A DNA stretch of 64,000 nucleotides from an uncultured Chloroflexota bacterium (lineage in GTDB: Bacteria > Chloroflexota > UBA11872). Position 1 is the stretch's first letter. Each line of letters opens with the position of its first letter. The position numbers were made by a program, and so were the translations under genes. The notes beneath the pieces are model-generated. The model ran no database searches. It worked only from the letters and a program-made list of their open reading frames with translations, and was not told where the DNA came from. Below are positions 1 through 8,583 of the stretch, in pieces. The stretch is taken from the NCBI GenBank assembly GCA_958296175.1, contig OY282448.1:2728127-2792126 (forward strand). The letters run 5' to 3'.

Positions 1-506
1 GCGATCAGGATGTTGGGCGGGTCGCCAATCAACGTCGCGGCGCCGCCGATGTTGGAGGCCAGGATTTCCACGATGAAGAGCGGCACCGGGTTCAGGCCAA
101 GGCGCGACGCCACGAAGATGGTGACGGGAGCGATCAGGATGACCGTGGTGACGTTGTCCAGAAACGCCGACAGCACGGCGGTGATGAGCGCGAGCGCCAG
201 CATCAGTTTTACGCCGTCGCCGCCCGTCCAGCGCGCCGACAGGATGGCCAGGGACTGAAACGCGCCGGTCTGCCGCACGATGGCGGCCAGCACCATCATG
301 CCCACCAGCAGCAGGATCACGTTCAGGTCGATGTGATGGAACGCTTCCTCTTGGTTGAGGATGCCGACCAGGATCATGAGCGCGCCGCCGCCCAGGGCAA
401 CCGCCGATTTGGGGACGCGGTCGGTTGCGATCAGGGCGTAGGCCAGCACGAAGATCACGACGCCGGCTACGAGGAGACCTGTACCTACCGCGGCGTGTTC
501 ATCCAT
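1..506 (-). CDS. SLC13/ArsB/NhaD-type ion transporter, N-terminal part (runs off the left edge)
   Basis: The reverse strand reads an integral membrane protein from an ATG at 506; only about 168 residues lie in the window and the C-terminus is beyond base 1. Hydrophobic segments fill it. Two stretches are diagnostic of the ion transporter superfamily: SAFLDNVTTVILIAPV and, near the edge, SNIGGAATLIGDPPNILI. These are the paired hairpin signatures of ArsB, NhaD and SLC13-like carriers. It should sit in the inner membrane and move an anion or exchange sodium for protons. The substrate cannot be told from this half. No other gene lies in the 445 bp upstream, so it is probably transcribed alone or heads an operon beyond the edge. 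Confidence 0.85.
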   Translation of the reverse strand, partial: MDEHAAVGTGLLVAGVVIFVLAYALIATDRVPKSAVALGGGALMILVGILNQEEAFHHIDLNVILLLVGMMVLAAIVRQTGAFQSLAILSARWTGGDGVKLMLALALITAVLSAFLDNVTTVILIAPVTIFVASRLGLNPVPLFIVEILASNIGGAATLIGDPPNILI

Positions 507-951
507 AAATCGTCATTCACTGGTTCGTGCACGGCCCGCATGCCGGGCCGCAAAGGGTACACCTCAGCGGCGCGGCGTCGCTCCGCGACCGCCGCGCCCC
601 CGCGATGGTACGCCACGGTCCCCGCGGGACAAAACATGGGGGCGGAGCCTTGGGAGCGGGTACGACCATTCACGGGGGCGGGGCCGATCTTCGCCCGCCA
701 TGCTCCGTTCGAAGCTCCTCGTCCCTGGAAACAACGACCTGGGGTGCGGGTACGGCCGCGCCTGCATTGCCGCGGGCGGGTGGGCGTGGGGCTTCGAGCT
801 CGCCGGGCAGCCAGAGCGCATAACTTCATCGCCGCGGGCGGGCGGGCGGGCGTGGGATTCGACCAGCTTCCGGACCCCGCCCATCCAGGGAGCAGGAACG
901 AAAGGGAGGGGGTGAGAACACCAGGGCGCGACAAGGGAAACGCTGAGGGTG
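507..951. other. Gene-free gap upstream of the ion transporter
   Basis: I see no convincing gene in these 445 bp. They are extremely G-rich, with repeated GGGCGGGCGGGCG runs around 770-860. This gap must contain the promoter of the leftward transporter gene, but no clear -35/-10 pair stands out. Confidence 0.5.
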
Positions 952-1740
952 CTATGGGACACGTACCGAGGGGGAGCGGGAAACGGCTCGTTCTTCTGCG
1001 GCCTGGTCGATAGCTCGAACGGCCAGCGGCGCGGCGGCGCGCAGGGCGCGCAGGGCCGTGCGCAGGTCGCGTACGAAGCGGATGGCCGCGCGCAGTTCCA
1101 GCGGCAGGCGGCCCAGACCCAGGATCTCCGGCCACAGCCGCCCGCCCTGCAGGGCGCCCAGCGCGGCCACGGCGCGGGGGATTCCGCGGCCTGGAGGGTC
1201 CAGCACGACCCGCAGGCCAACCGCGGGAACGCCCGCCGACCGCGCGCCGGCCAGCACGGCGTGCGTTTCCATGTCCACGCCCACAAACCCCGCGCGGCCC
1301 AGCCGGCGCTTGTCGTCGGCGTCCGCCAGCTGGTCGACGTGCGCCAGCGCGCCTGCCTGGGGCGGCGGGCCGCGCTCGTTCAGCGCCTGCATGACGGCCG
1401 CGGCCAGCCGCGGACAGGCGGGCGCGGGTGCGGCGAACGGCGGCCCCGCGCCGCTGGCGACCAGCACGCGGCCAGGCGCCTGGCCGGGTTGGGTTCCCCC
1501 CGCCAGTCCGGCAACGAGCACCGCACGCAGGGGCCGGCGGTCGAGCGTCTGCTCCAGCGCGGCCGCGGCCCGCGCGGCGCCCTGGCCCGTCACCACGGCG
1601 ACGGTCTCCACGCCGTCGAAGCGCCAGCGGCGCGCGCCCGCCTCGGGCACGCTGAAGCCGGCGGCGGCCGCGCCCGTCGCGGCGCTCAACTCGGCGCGCG
1701 TGGCGGCCAGGATGCCGATCGGGAGGCATTCGCCGCTCAT
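952..1740 (-). CDS. Phosphorylase-superfamily (nucleosidase-like) protein
   Basis: A 262-residue protein with an ATG start. The segment VGVDMETHAVLAGARSAGVP, followed by LRVVLDP, matches the conserved C-terminal core of the PNP/UDP phosphorylase and MTA/SAH nucleosidase superfamily (the Met-Glu that contacts ribose, then a helix and a Leu-Arg-Val strand). The N-terminus (LPIGILAATRAEL) fits the first strand of that fold. Family members cleave or phosphorolyse nucleosides, and the hopanoid-linked HpnG branch makes ribosylhopane. The catalytic Asp of the classical SD motif is not obvious, so the substrate is open. It is alone on this strand, with no purine or hopanoid genes nearby. Confidence 0.55.
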   Translation of the reverse strand: MSGECLPIGILAATRAELSAATGAAAAGFSVPEAGARRWRFDGVETVAVVTGQGAARAAAALEQTLDRRPLRAVLVAGLAGGTQPGQAPGRVLVASGAGPPFAAPAPACPRLAAAVMQALNERGPPPQAGALAHVDQLADADDKRRLGRAGFVGVDMETHAVLAGARSAGVPAVGLRVVLDPPGRGIPRAVAALGALQGGRLWPEILGLGRLPLELRAAIRFVRDLRTALRALRAAAPLAVRAIDQAAEERAVSRSPSVRVP

Positions 1741-1741
1741 C

Positions 1742-1912
1742 TGGACACCCGTGCAGGCGGGAATGACGGACGAGCAGCGGCCACGAACGCCGCCGGCCAG
1801 GTGACACCCGCCTGGACTCCCGCTGGCGCAGGAACGACGGCGGGGGGAGTGGTCGGTGACGCCGCCGGGCGGTGGACGTTCACCGGAGTTCCCTCATGCG
1901 CGGGAATGGCGG
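1742..1912. repeat. Three degenerate palindromic repeats, period about 71 bp
   Basis: Copies begin at 1742, 1813 and 1885. Each resembles GGACTCCCGC..GCGCGGGAA(T/C)G(A/G)CGG and can fold CCCGC against GCGGG. Spacing is 71 and 72 bp. They fill the gap between two leftward genes and look like a REP-type intergenic element rather than coding DNA. Confidence 0.6.
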
Positions 1913-1972
1913 GGTACGCCGGCCGCGGTCGAGCGGCGCCGGGCCGCCCAGCACCGCCGCCGCGGCAGCGCC

Positions 1973-2737
1973 TCAACCAGCGGCGAAGAACCGGTGGCGG
2001 GCTGGCTGGGCGACGACGTGTTGGTAATCCTCGATCTGGCCGACCGTGCGGCCGTCCACCACGAACGGCGTCGGCCCCCGCAGCACGTATTCCGCCCGGT
2101 CGAAGCGGTTGAACACCGTGTGCGCCAGCCGCAGCCAGGTCATGGGGTCGGCGTCGGCCGCGTCCAGATCGGCCCAGAGCATCGGCCCCGTGTCGATTTG
2201 AAACAAGACACGTTCGGGATGGAAGTTGAACGTCTTGACGGGGTATTCCAGCGTCGCCCGGCGCGTGTCGTCGGCGTTCCGGATGTCGGTCTGGATCACG
2301 ACAGGCGCATCGGAGAGGGCCGCGGCCACCAGCGCCGCGTTGTCCGCGGCGGGCCGTGGGTCCGGCAACGGCGTCAGCGTGTAGTCCAGGTCGAGGTAGT
2401 GCTCGCCAATCGGCATCATCACTGGCCGCGGGTCGGGGTCCGCCAGCGAATGGCTGAAGCGCAGCATGCGGTCCTTGCGCTGGGCCCAGGCCAGCCGGTA
2501 TTCGCCGCTCGGTTGCTGGATGCAGGAGTCGTCACGGTACATCCACTCCGTGCGGCAGGGCGCGATCAGGTAGAACTCCTCGCTCGCGCCGGACGCCTGG
2601 TCGACGACGCGTGCACGCGCATCGAACAGGATACGCACGCTGTTGCCGTAGGGCATGTGGCCCGGCGTGCGCGTGTCCGAGGTCGACGGCGCGGTCGTCC
2701 AGCGCAGATACGAACGGCTGTAGTCCAGCGGCTGCAT
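1973..2737 (-). CDS. Conserved-looking hypothetical protein, 254 aa
   Basis: I do not recognise the family. The start chosen is the ATG at 2737, because GAGGAAATTCGC precedes it (GAGG with 8-nt spacing); upstream in-frame starts run into repeat DNA. The protein begins MQPLDYSRSYLRW and has no membrane segments or signal peptide. Composition is that of a normal soluble protein, rich in Asp, Arg and aromatics (for example YPVKTFNFHPERVLFQIDTG), which argues that it is real. Its neighbours, an unknown membrane protein and the nucleosidase-like gene, give no functional clue. Confidence 0.6.
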   Translation of the reverse strand: MQPLDYSRSYLRWTTAPSTSDTRTPGHMPYGNSVRILFDARARVVDQASGASEEFYLIAPCRTEWMYRDDSCIQQPSGEYRLAWAQRKDRMLRFSHSLADPDPRPVMMPIGEHYLDLDYTLTPLPDPRPAADNAALVAAALSDAPVVIQTDIRNADDTRRATLEYPVKTFNFHPERVLFQIDTGPMLWADLDAADADPMTWLRLAHTVFNRFDRAEYVLRGPTPFVVDGRTVGQIEDYQHVVAQPARHRFFAAG

Positions 2738-2782
2738 GCGAATTTCCTCGACACCGCGGTGCACCGCCATTGTGCCTGCGGC

Positions 2783-2995
2783 GGCGCTCCGCGGCACGCG
2801 GGCCTGGGCGTCTGGGGGGCAACTTCGGGCGGCTGGCGCCGCTCCGCGGCACGCGGGCCTGGGTCTAGACGCTCACGGACGCAGCAGGCCGGTTGCCGGA
2901 CGGCCGCGCACGGCCTGGGTCAGACGCCGCCCGGCGAGCGGCGGCGAGGCATTCTCAACGGCCGCCCGCGCACGCTCTGGGTCAGACGCTCACGG
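2783..2995. repeat. Four imperfect direct repeats, period 55-62 bp
   Basis: Copies around 2783, 2838, 2899 and 2957 share a core like CGGCACGCGGGCCTGGG followed by TCAGACGCTCACGG. Alignable CTGGGT blocks sit about 56 and 62 bp apart, and the first two copies are 55 bp apart. The last copy reaches the 3' end of the small membrane protein gene. Confidence 0.55.
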
Positions 2996-3367
2996 GTGCA
3001 GCTCTTGCAGCACCGCGTCGACGTCCACGCTGCACGCCGAGCCGCGCCAGTCGCCTCGGTAGTGGACGCACTGCAACTGCTGCACGACGGTGCCGCGCAG
3101 GTTGCAGGTCTCGAACAACCCGGGCGACGCGCGGCTGCGCGGGGCGGTGGGCATGCCCAGGAACGCGCCCTGGAAATAGGCGCAGGATTCCTGCAGCTCG
3201 GCCACCGTGGGCGGGCGCGACCGCAACCGCCGCTCCTCGCCTTCGAACTCGGCGTTCTCGACCTGAAAGCGCACGCCAATGATGACTAGCACCAGAATGC
3301 CCACCACGGCCACGATGCTAAAGATGCGCAGGCCGTTGCGGATCAGGAATGGTTCTCGTTCAATCAT
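2990..3367 (-). CDS. Small single-pass membrane protein, 125 aa, unknown
   Basis: The likely start is the ATG at 3367, with GGAG about 9 nt upstream; an in-frame TTG lies 15 nt earlier. After a short charged N-terminus (MIEREPFLIRNG) there is one clear membrane helix (IFSIVAVVGILVLVIIGV, roughly residues 15-33), then about 90 hydrophilic residues with four cysteines (residues from SCAYF to GSACSV) that would lie outside the cytoplasm if the N-terminus is in. Cysteine spacing suggests disulfides. I do not recognise the family. Confidence 0.6.
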   Translation of the reverse strand: MIEREPFLIRNGLRIFSIVAVVGILVLVIIGVRFQVENAEFEGEERRLRSRPPTVAELQESCAYFQGAFLGMPTAPRSRASPGLFETCNLRGTVVQQLQCVHYRGDWRGSACSVDVDAVLQELHP

Positions 3368-3695
3368 GCGGGCGCGCTCCAACCGCAGCTCGACAGGCAG
3401 CGGACCTGTCCACCATAAGCGATTATGCCCCCAAACTTCCAGTCCCCGCCTGCACGACGGCAGGACCGGCCGCCGTCCTCACCTGCCGCGCCCTCCCGTG
3501 GGCGCCCTTTTTCTGGATGGGAGCGGGCGAGGCAAGGGTCAGCGGCGGCGACCAGACGCCCCGCCGCGCCCGTAACACTCGCCCGCGCCCCGGTCATCCC
3601 CGCATCCATGCCCCGCGTCCGCGCCGCGAGCCGTGCGTGCGCCCGGAGCGCCTGGGGCGGTGCGGCGGCGCGGCGCGTGCGGCACAATATCCGGC
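3368..3695. promoter_or_regulatory. Divergent intergenic region with probable gnd promoter
   Basis: No gene is seen in this 328-bp gap between the leftward membrane protein and gnd. CACAAT at 3683-3688 lies seven bases before the gnd GTG (3696), the spacing expected if transcription starts at the start codon, and no Shine-Dalgarno sequence separates them. No convincing -35 is present. Confidence 0.35.
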
Positions 3696-5141
3696 GTGAC
3701 ACCCAACACCGTTGGACTCGTCGGCCTTGCGGTCATGGGCCGCAATCTGGCGCGCAACATCGCGCGGCAGGGGTTTGCGGTCACCGTGTACAACCGCACG
3801 CAAGCGCGCACGGATGCATTTCTGGCCGGCGAGGCTGCCGGCAGCACGATTCGCGGCGCGCACACGCTGCCGGCGTTGGTGGAGGCGCTGGCGCGGCCGC
3901 GACGGGTGATTCTGATGGTGCAGGCGGGCGGCGGCGTGGACGCCGTGCTCGACCAGCTGCTGCCGCTGCTGGCACCGGGCGACGTGGTGATGGACGGCGG
4001 CAACTCGCACTTTCACGACACCAACCGCCGCGGCGCGCGCGTGGAAGCCGCCGGGCTGCATTTCCTGGGCACCGGCGTCAGCGGCGGCGAGGCGGGGGCG
4101 CTGCTCGGCCCGTCCATCATGCCCGGCGGCCCCGCGGCGGCCTATCAGGCCATGCGCCCCGTGCTGGAACGCATCGCGGCGCAGGCCGACGACGGCCCCT
4201 GCACGGCCTACTGCGGCACCTCCAGCGCCGGGCATTATGTCAAGATGGCGCACAACGGCATCGAATACGGCGACATGCAGCTCATCGCCGAGGCCTACGC
4301 CGTGCTCCAGGCCGCCGGGCTGACCCCGCCCGAACTGGCCGACGTCTTCAGCGCCTGGAACGAGGGCGAGCTGGCATCGTTCCTGATCGAAATTACAGCC
4401 GACATCTTTCGCGTCCGCGACGACGGCGGCGGGGGGGCGTACCTGGTCGACCGGATTCTGGACGCCGCCGGACAGAAGGGCACCGGCCGCTGGATGTCGC
4501 AGGACGCGCTGGAGCTGGGAGTACCCATTCCCACCATCGACGCCGCCGTGTGGTCACGCAACATCTCGGCGCGCAAGCGCGAGCGGGTTGCGGCGGCGGG
4601 GACCCGCCCGGCGCCCAGTCTGGAACGAACGCCCGACCTGGCGGCGCATGTGCAGCAGGCGTTGTACGCGGCCAAAATCTGCTCCTACGCCCAAGGCATG
4701 GCGCTGCTGCGCACGGCCTCGGAGGCCTACGCCTACGGCATCGACCTGGCCGAGATGGCGCGCATCTGGAAGGCCGGGTGCATCATCCGCGCGCGGCTGC
4801 TGGGACGCATTCAAGGCGCGTTCCAGGACGACCCCGATTTGCCGAATCTGATGCGCGACCCGTCGTTCGCCGCACGGCTGGCCGAGGCGGAACCGGCCTG
4901 GCGCTCCGTGGTCGGCGCCGCCAAGCGCGCCGGGATACCCTGCCCCGCAATGAGCGCGTCGCTGGACTACTACGACGCTTACCACGCGGCCCGGCTTCCA
5001 GCCAACTTGATTCAAGCCCAACGCGACTACTTCGGCGCCCACACCTACCAGCGCACGGACCGCAGCGGCGTCTTCCACACCCGCTGGGAAGCCGGCGCCT
5101 CAGCCGGCCGCGCCGTAAGCATACCCGTCGACAACGGCTGA
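3696..5141 (+). CDS. gnd: 6-phosphogluconate dehydrogenase, decarboxylating
   Basis: Oxidises and decarboxylates 6-phosphogluconate to ribulose 5-phosphate with NADP in the oxidative pentose phosphate pathway. The 481 residues match the long bacterial enzyme. Visible signatures in order: nucleotide-binding GLVGLAVMGRNLARN, then YNRT; substrate loop GVSGGEAGALLGPSIMPGG; catalytic helix HYVKMAHNGIEYGDMQL with the Lys and the HNG; QKGTGRWMSQ; and the C-terminal tail YFGAHTYQRTD typical of the dimer-clasping end. The GTG at 3696 puts the dinucleotide fold at the very N-terminus; an upstream in-frame ATG would add 21 arginine-rich residues. It stands alone and may be leaderless. Confidence 0.97.
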   Translation: MTPNTVGLVGLAVMGRNLARNIARQGFAVTVYNRTQARTDAFLAGEAAGSTIRGAHTLPALVEALARPRRVILMVQAGGGVDAVLDQLLPLLAPGDVVMDGGNSHFHDTNRRGARVEAAGLHFLGTGVSGGEAGALLGPSIMPGGPAAAYQAMRPVLERIAAQADDGPCTAYCGTSSAGHYVKMAHNGIEYGDMQLIAEAYAVLQAAGLTPPELADVFSAWNEGELASFLIEITADIFRVRDDGGGGAYLVDRILDAAGQKGTGRWMSQDALELGVPIPTIDAAVWSRNISARKRERVAAAGTRPAPSLERTPDLAAHVQQALYAAKICSYAQGMALLRTASEAYAYGIDLAEMARIWKAGCIIRARLLGRIQGAFQDDPDLPNLMRDPSFAARLAEAEPAWRSVVGAAKRAGIPCPAMSASLDYYDAYHAARLPANLIQAQRDYFGAHTYQRTDRSGVFHTRWEAGASAGRAVSIPVDNG

Positions 5142-5333
5142 CGCCCGCCAACGTTCCCGCTGTTTTACGCTCCCTCACGGGAGGCCTTGGCATGTGTGAC
5201 CGCAAGGTGCGGGGAGTATCCGACGCGCATGCACGCCGAATCCGATTGCGGCTGCGGATGGACGACAGCTCCGGAGAAATTCGCAGGCGCGCCGTCTTCA
5301 CGACGGGTCCAGTCCTACACAGACTCCCGGCCG

Positions 5334-6842
5334 CTATCTTCCAGGCAATTCATATCGAACGTCCAAGATCCCCAGCTCCGCAATCGGGTCTTCGACGAAC
5401 CGCGCCGCCTGGTCGTCTCCCTTGAGGTAGTAGTCGAACCAGTTCTTCGTGTAGTAGTTGCGAATAAACGTCGGCATGAAGACGTCGACGCCGTCGACCA
5501 CACCCCAGGCGAGCGGGGTGAACGACTCGCCGCGGAAGGACGGGTCCAGAACGTCCGCACCAACCGCTTTGCGGCTGCGGGCCGCGGAGGAGAATTCGCC
5601 CAGCAGCGCGTCGTGATCGAGGTCTTTCACCAGGACGATCACCTTGTCGCCCGTGGCGCGGGTATAGGCGTTGCGCGCGATGGGCTGCGGGTTCTGGTCG
5701 CTGGGCAGCTCGCGTTCCGCCTCCAGCACCCAGATATCTTCGGGATTGCCGCCGGCGGCGCTGAGGGTGTTCCACATCAACCCGCGGAAAACCCCTTGCA
5801 CGAAGTCGTCTTCGGAGCCGTGAATCTGCATGACCGGTTGGGAGTTCCCGGCCGGCTGGCCGTCGGCCGCCAGTCCACCGCCGAAAATCCCGGGCGGTTC
5901 CCAATAGCGCGGCGGCCCGTTGTTGTAGCCCACGGCCGCAACCAGAGCGTCGATGCGCTCCACGGCAAACTGCGCCGTCATCGAGCCGAGCGAGTGCCCG
6001 GCAATGCCGATGCGGTCCAGGTCGAGCGCCCCGCTGAACAGGCCGCACACGTCAGCGCCGTGGATCGGCTGCCCGCGCGCGGTGTATTCGGCGAGGCACG
6101 TTGCTTTCCCCGCATTCAAGCTGCGAAGGCCGTCGATAACCGACGCCACGTCGTCCACGCGCTGCGTGAAGAACTCTCCCATCATCTCGCCGACTTTGTT
6201 CCCGCCGCCTGGAACCGCGCGCAAACCCTCGCTCGCGCGCGCGCCGGCGCGCGTCGATCCTTCCGGCTCGAAGAAGTAGGCGTAGAAGCGGGGAATCACT
6301 TTGGGCTCGCCTTGGATGGTTCGATACACGCGGTCGAGCGTTTGGGCGTCAGCGGTTTGCGCGAATCTGGAGTCGGGACTTTCGAACACGCGCGGCTGCG
6401 AACTGTCCGAGACGAAGCTGGGCGCAACGACCACGTAGCCGTGGCTGGCCAGATACTCGGCAAACCCATCCCAGAGCAGGGAATACCCGCCCAACCCATG
6501 CGCCAAGACGACGATGGGAAACCGTCCATCCGCCGCGGGCGTCTGGGAGCGCGCATCATCACCCGCGGCCGGATACCACACGTGCGCGGCCACAATCTGC
6601 CGCTCGCCGGCCGCGCCGATCTCGCGCGACGCCGCCAAGTAACCATCGGACCCGTGCCGAGCGTTCCACCAGTCGAACGGTCGGTCCGGGTCGTGAAAAA
6701 AGAGCGGCCGCATACCGACGTCGTACGTTCCGCGCTGGGTATATTCCTGCGTCCACGACGCGGCGTCTCTCGACCAGAAGCAGCCGGTCAACGCCATGCC
6801 AACGCTTCCGACGATGAGGACTGCGGGCAGAAAGAATCGCAT
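5334..6842 (-). CDS. Lipoprotein alpha/beta hydrolase (lipase / PAF-acetylhydrolase-like)
   Basis: A 502-residue exported esterase. The N-terminus is a lipoprotein signal peptide with lipobox ALTGC (Cys21), so the mature protein is probably anchored outside the cytoplasmic membrane. The alpha/beta hydrolase core shows an oxyanion-hole segment AHGLGGY (about 114-120) and the nucleophile elbow GHSLGS (Ser284). Candidate Asp and His follow in HGSEDDF and KDLDHDALLGE. The arrangement resembles the PAF acetylhydrolase and dienelactone hydrolase-like lipases, so an ester substrate is likely but not defined. It is convergent with gnd, 192 bp apart. Confidence 0.8.
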   Translation of the reverse strand: MRFFLPAVLIVGSVGMALTGCFWSRDAASWTQEYTQRGTYDVGMRPLFFHDPDRPFDWWNARHGSDGYLAASREIGAAGERQIVAAHVWYPAAGDDARSQTPAADGRFPIVVLAHGLGGYSLLWDGFAEYLASHGYVVVAPSFVSDSSQPRVFESPDSRFAQTADAQTLDRVYRTIQGEPKVIPRFYAYFFEPEGSTRAGARASEGLRAVPGGGNKVGEMMGEFFTQRVDDVASVIDGLRSLNAGKATCLAEYTARGQPIHGADVCGLFSGALDLDRIGIAGHSLGSMTAQFAVERIDALVAAVGYNNGPPRYWEPPGIFGGGLAADGQPAGNSQPVMQIHGSEDDFVQGVFRGLMWNTLSAAGGNPEDIWVLEAERELPSDQNPQPIARNAYTRATGDKVIVLVKDLDHDALLGEFSSAARSRKAVGADVLDPSFRGESFTPLAWGVVDGVDVFMPTFIRNYYTKNWFDYYLKGDDQAARFVEDPIAELGILDVRYELPGR

Positions 6843-6965
6843 CGTGGTTCAGTATGCGTCGGTCGTTTCCGCCCGGCAACCCTGGGCGCTGCCCGGGTTT
6901 CGATCCGGACGCCGCGCCGCCGTGTCGAGTCTGGCGTGCCTGGCACCGCGCGCGGGGCGCAGGCG

Positions 6966-7982
6966 TCAGGCAAGGGGGAGCGCGACGGGTCGGCCGCGGG
7001 CGGCGGAAAGGTCGGCGGCCAGGCAGGCTTCGTGGGTGTTGACGCTGTTGGCCAGGCTGACGTGGGACTCCTGGCCGCGTTCGATACAGTCCAGCAGGTG
7101 GGCGGCCTGGCCGCGGAAGGGGTGGTGGGACACGTCGCCGCTGTCGGGCAGCACGGTTGGGATTTCGGCGTAGTCGGTCTGGCCGCGGACGGTCTGGCTG
7201 AAGATGCGGTTGTCGAGCATGGTGCCGCGGTCGCCGTAGAGAGAAATCCTGAACTTGTAGGGCGCGTCGTCGTCGAGGTTGGAGAGCGCCTTGCCCAGGG
7301 CGCCGTTGGCGAACGTGCAGATCATGACGGTGGTGCCGGGGTATTCGAACCGGTCGCTGCCCGAGACGGCGTAGGCGCTGACTTCGGTGATGTCGCTGTC
7401 GGTGAAATAGCGCAGGGCGTCTACGGCGTGGCAGCCGGCGTTGAGGAAGGAAGAGCGTCCCTGGGCGGCGGTGCGCGACCAGGCGTATTGGGCGTACCAG
7501 GGTCCCAGGCCGTGGACGTAGTCGACTTCGGCCATGAAGAGGCGGCCGAGCGCGCCGTTGGCGAGCTGGGCCTTGACGAGGTCGAAGAGCGGGTTCCAGC
7601 GCAGCACGAAGCTGACGACGGACTGGACGCCGGCGGCCTGCACGGCCGTGCGCATGGCGTGGAGGCTGTCGAGGTCCAGCGCGGCCGGCTTTTCGATCAG
7701 CACGTGCTTGCCCGCCGCGGCGGCGGCGATGGTGTTGGCGGGGTGCAGGTCGTGCGGGGTGCAGATGGCAACGACGTCGACGTCGGGGCGTTGCAGGACG
7801 GCGTCGAGGTCGGTTTCGACGGCGGCGTGGGTCTGGCCGGTTTCGGCGGCCACGCGGCGGGCGGATTCGGCGCGGCGGCTGGAGATGACGGTCACGCGGG
7901 CCTGGGGATGGGCGGCAAAGGCGCGCACGTGCTCAGCCGCCACCCAGCCGGCGCCGTGAACGGCGACGCCGTATGTGCGCAT
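6966..7982 (-). CDS. Gfo/Idh/MocA family oxidoreductase
   Basis: A 338-residue NAD(P)-dependent sugar or inositol-type dehydrogenase. The ATG at 7982 gives MRTYGVAVHGAGWVAAEHV, a Rossmann GxGxxA-type fingerprint. It is followed by VDVVAICTPHDLHP and KHVLIEKPAALDLD, the family EKP motif whose Lys contacts substrate and cofactor. The C-terminal half forms the substrate sheet, with LNAGCHAVDALRYFTD carrying the usual His-x-x-D. Genes of this class act on many sugars and polyols, and the substrate cannot be read from sequence. It diverges from the next gene pair at about 8.0 kb. Confidence 0.88.
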   Translation of the reverse strand: MRTYGVAVHGAGWVAAEHVRAFAAHPQARVTVISSRRAESARRVAAETGQTHAAVETDLDAVLQRPDVDVVAICTPHDLHPANTIAAAAAGKHVLIEKPAALDLDSLHAMRTAVQAAGVQSVVSFVLRWNPLFDLVKAQLANGALGRLFMAEVDYVHGLGPWYAQYAWSRTAAQGRSSFLNAGCHAVDALRYFTDSDITEVSAYAVSGSDRFEYPGTTVMICTFANGALGKALSNLDDDAPYKFRISLYGDRGTMLDNRIFSQTVRGQTDYAEIPTVLPDSGDVSHHPFRGQAAHLLDCIERGQESHVSLANSVNTHEACLAADLSAARGRPVALPLA

Positions 7983-8139
7983 GGTTCGAGGCTCGCAGGG
8001 GGAGGGACGGCGGGAGATTTTACGAGGTTGGCGAGCTCGGTTTGGCGGGGCATGGGCGGCTGGAGGTTCGCGGTGGAAGCGCGCACGGGGGGAAGGCGAG
8101 GGACGCTTACACTGCGCGGAGGGCGGGGAAGGGGTTGCG

Positions 8140-8583
8140 GTGTTCGAGGACGAGTTTCGGGTGTACGACCTGGACACACCCGAGGTGCGGGCGTTGCAGC
8201 GGGTGTTTCCGGCGGAGACCTTTGCGCTGGTGGAAGGGTTGCTGGCGCTGTGGCAGCAGGCGGGGATGCCGCTGCGTCCGGCGGCGCGGGGGTTTGCGCT
8301 GCAAGCGCCGCACGGGGAGCGGCTGACGACGGTGGCGTGGGTGTACGCGCCCGACCGCCGGCATCCGGTCGGGCGGCTGGAGGTGGCGCTGGACCTGTTG
8401 CGGCGGCGCGGGGTGACGCCTGACCACATCGACGCGCTGCGCGACGACCTGACGCGGTTTCCCACGCACGAGGCGGGCGAGCACGCGGCGCTGGTGCAAC
8501 TGCCGCTGCGGTCGGACCTGAGCAGCAGCGACGTGGAGCGCGTGGCCGCGGCACTGGTGCGCTTTGGGCTGTCGCTGGCTTGA
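8140..8583 (+). CDS. Hypothetical soluble protein, 147 aa
   Basis: Start taken at the GTG at 8140, preceded by GGAAGGGG; the in-frame DNA upstream is arginine/glycine-rich and overlaps the divergent oxidoreductase promoter. The protein (VFEDEFRVYDLDTPEV...) has no membrane segment, signal or motif that I recognise, and ends in an alpha-helical DVERVAAALVRF segment. It overlaps the following efflux carrier by TTGA, so the two are probably translated together. Function unknown. Confidence 0.6.
   Translation: MFEDEFRVYDLDTPEVRALQRVFPAETFALVEGLLALWQQAGMPLRPAARGFALQAPHGERLTTVAWVYAPDRRHPVGRLEVALDLLRRRGVTPDHIDALRDDLTRFPTHEAGEHAALVQLPLRSDLSSSDVERVAAALVRFGLSLA

Noticed and set aside
333-1013. Plus-strand frame in the first kilobase
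   Set aside because: Arg/Gly-rich, antisense to two supported genes.
5170-5183. Terminator between gnd and the lipase gene
   Set aside because: CTCCC/GGGAG stem is only 5 bp with no T-run.
5187-8423. A 1078-codon plus-strand frame
   Set aside because: It is antisense to the lipase and oxidoreductase; composition is Gly/Val/Arg-rich without motifs.
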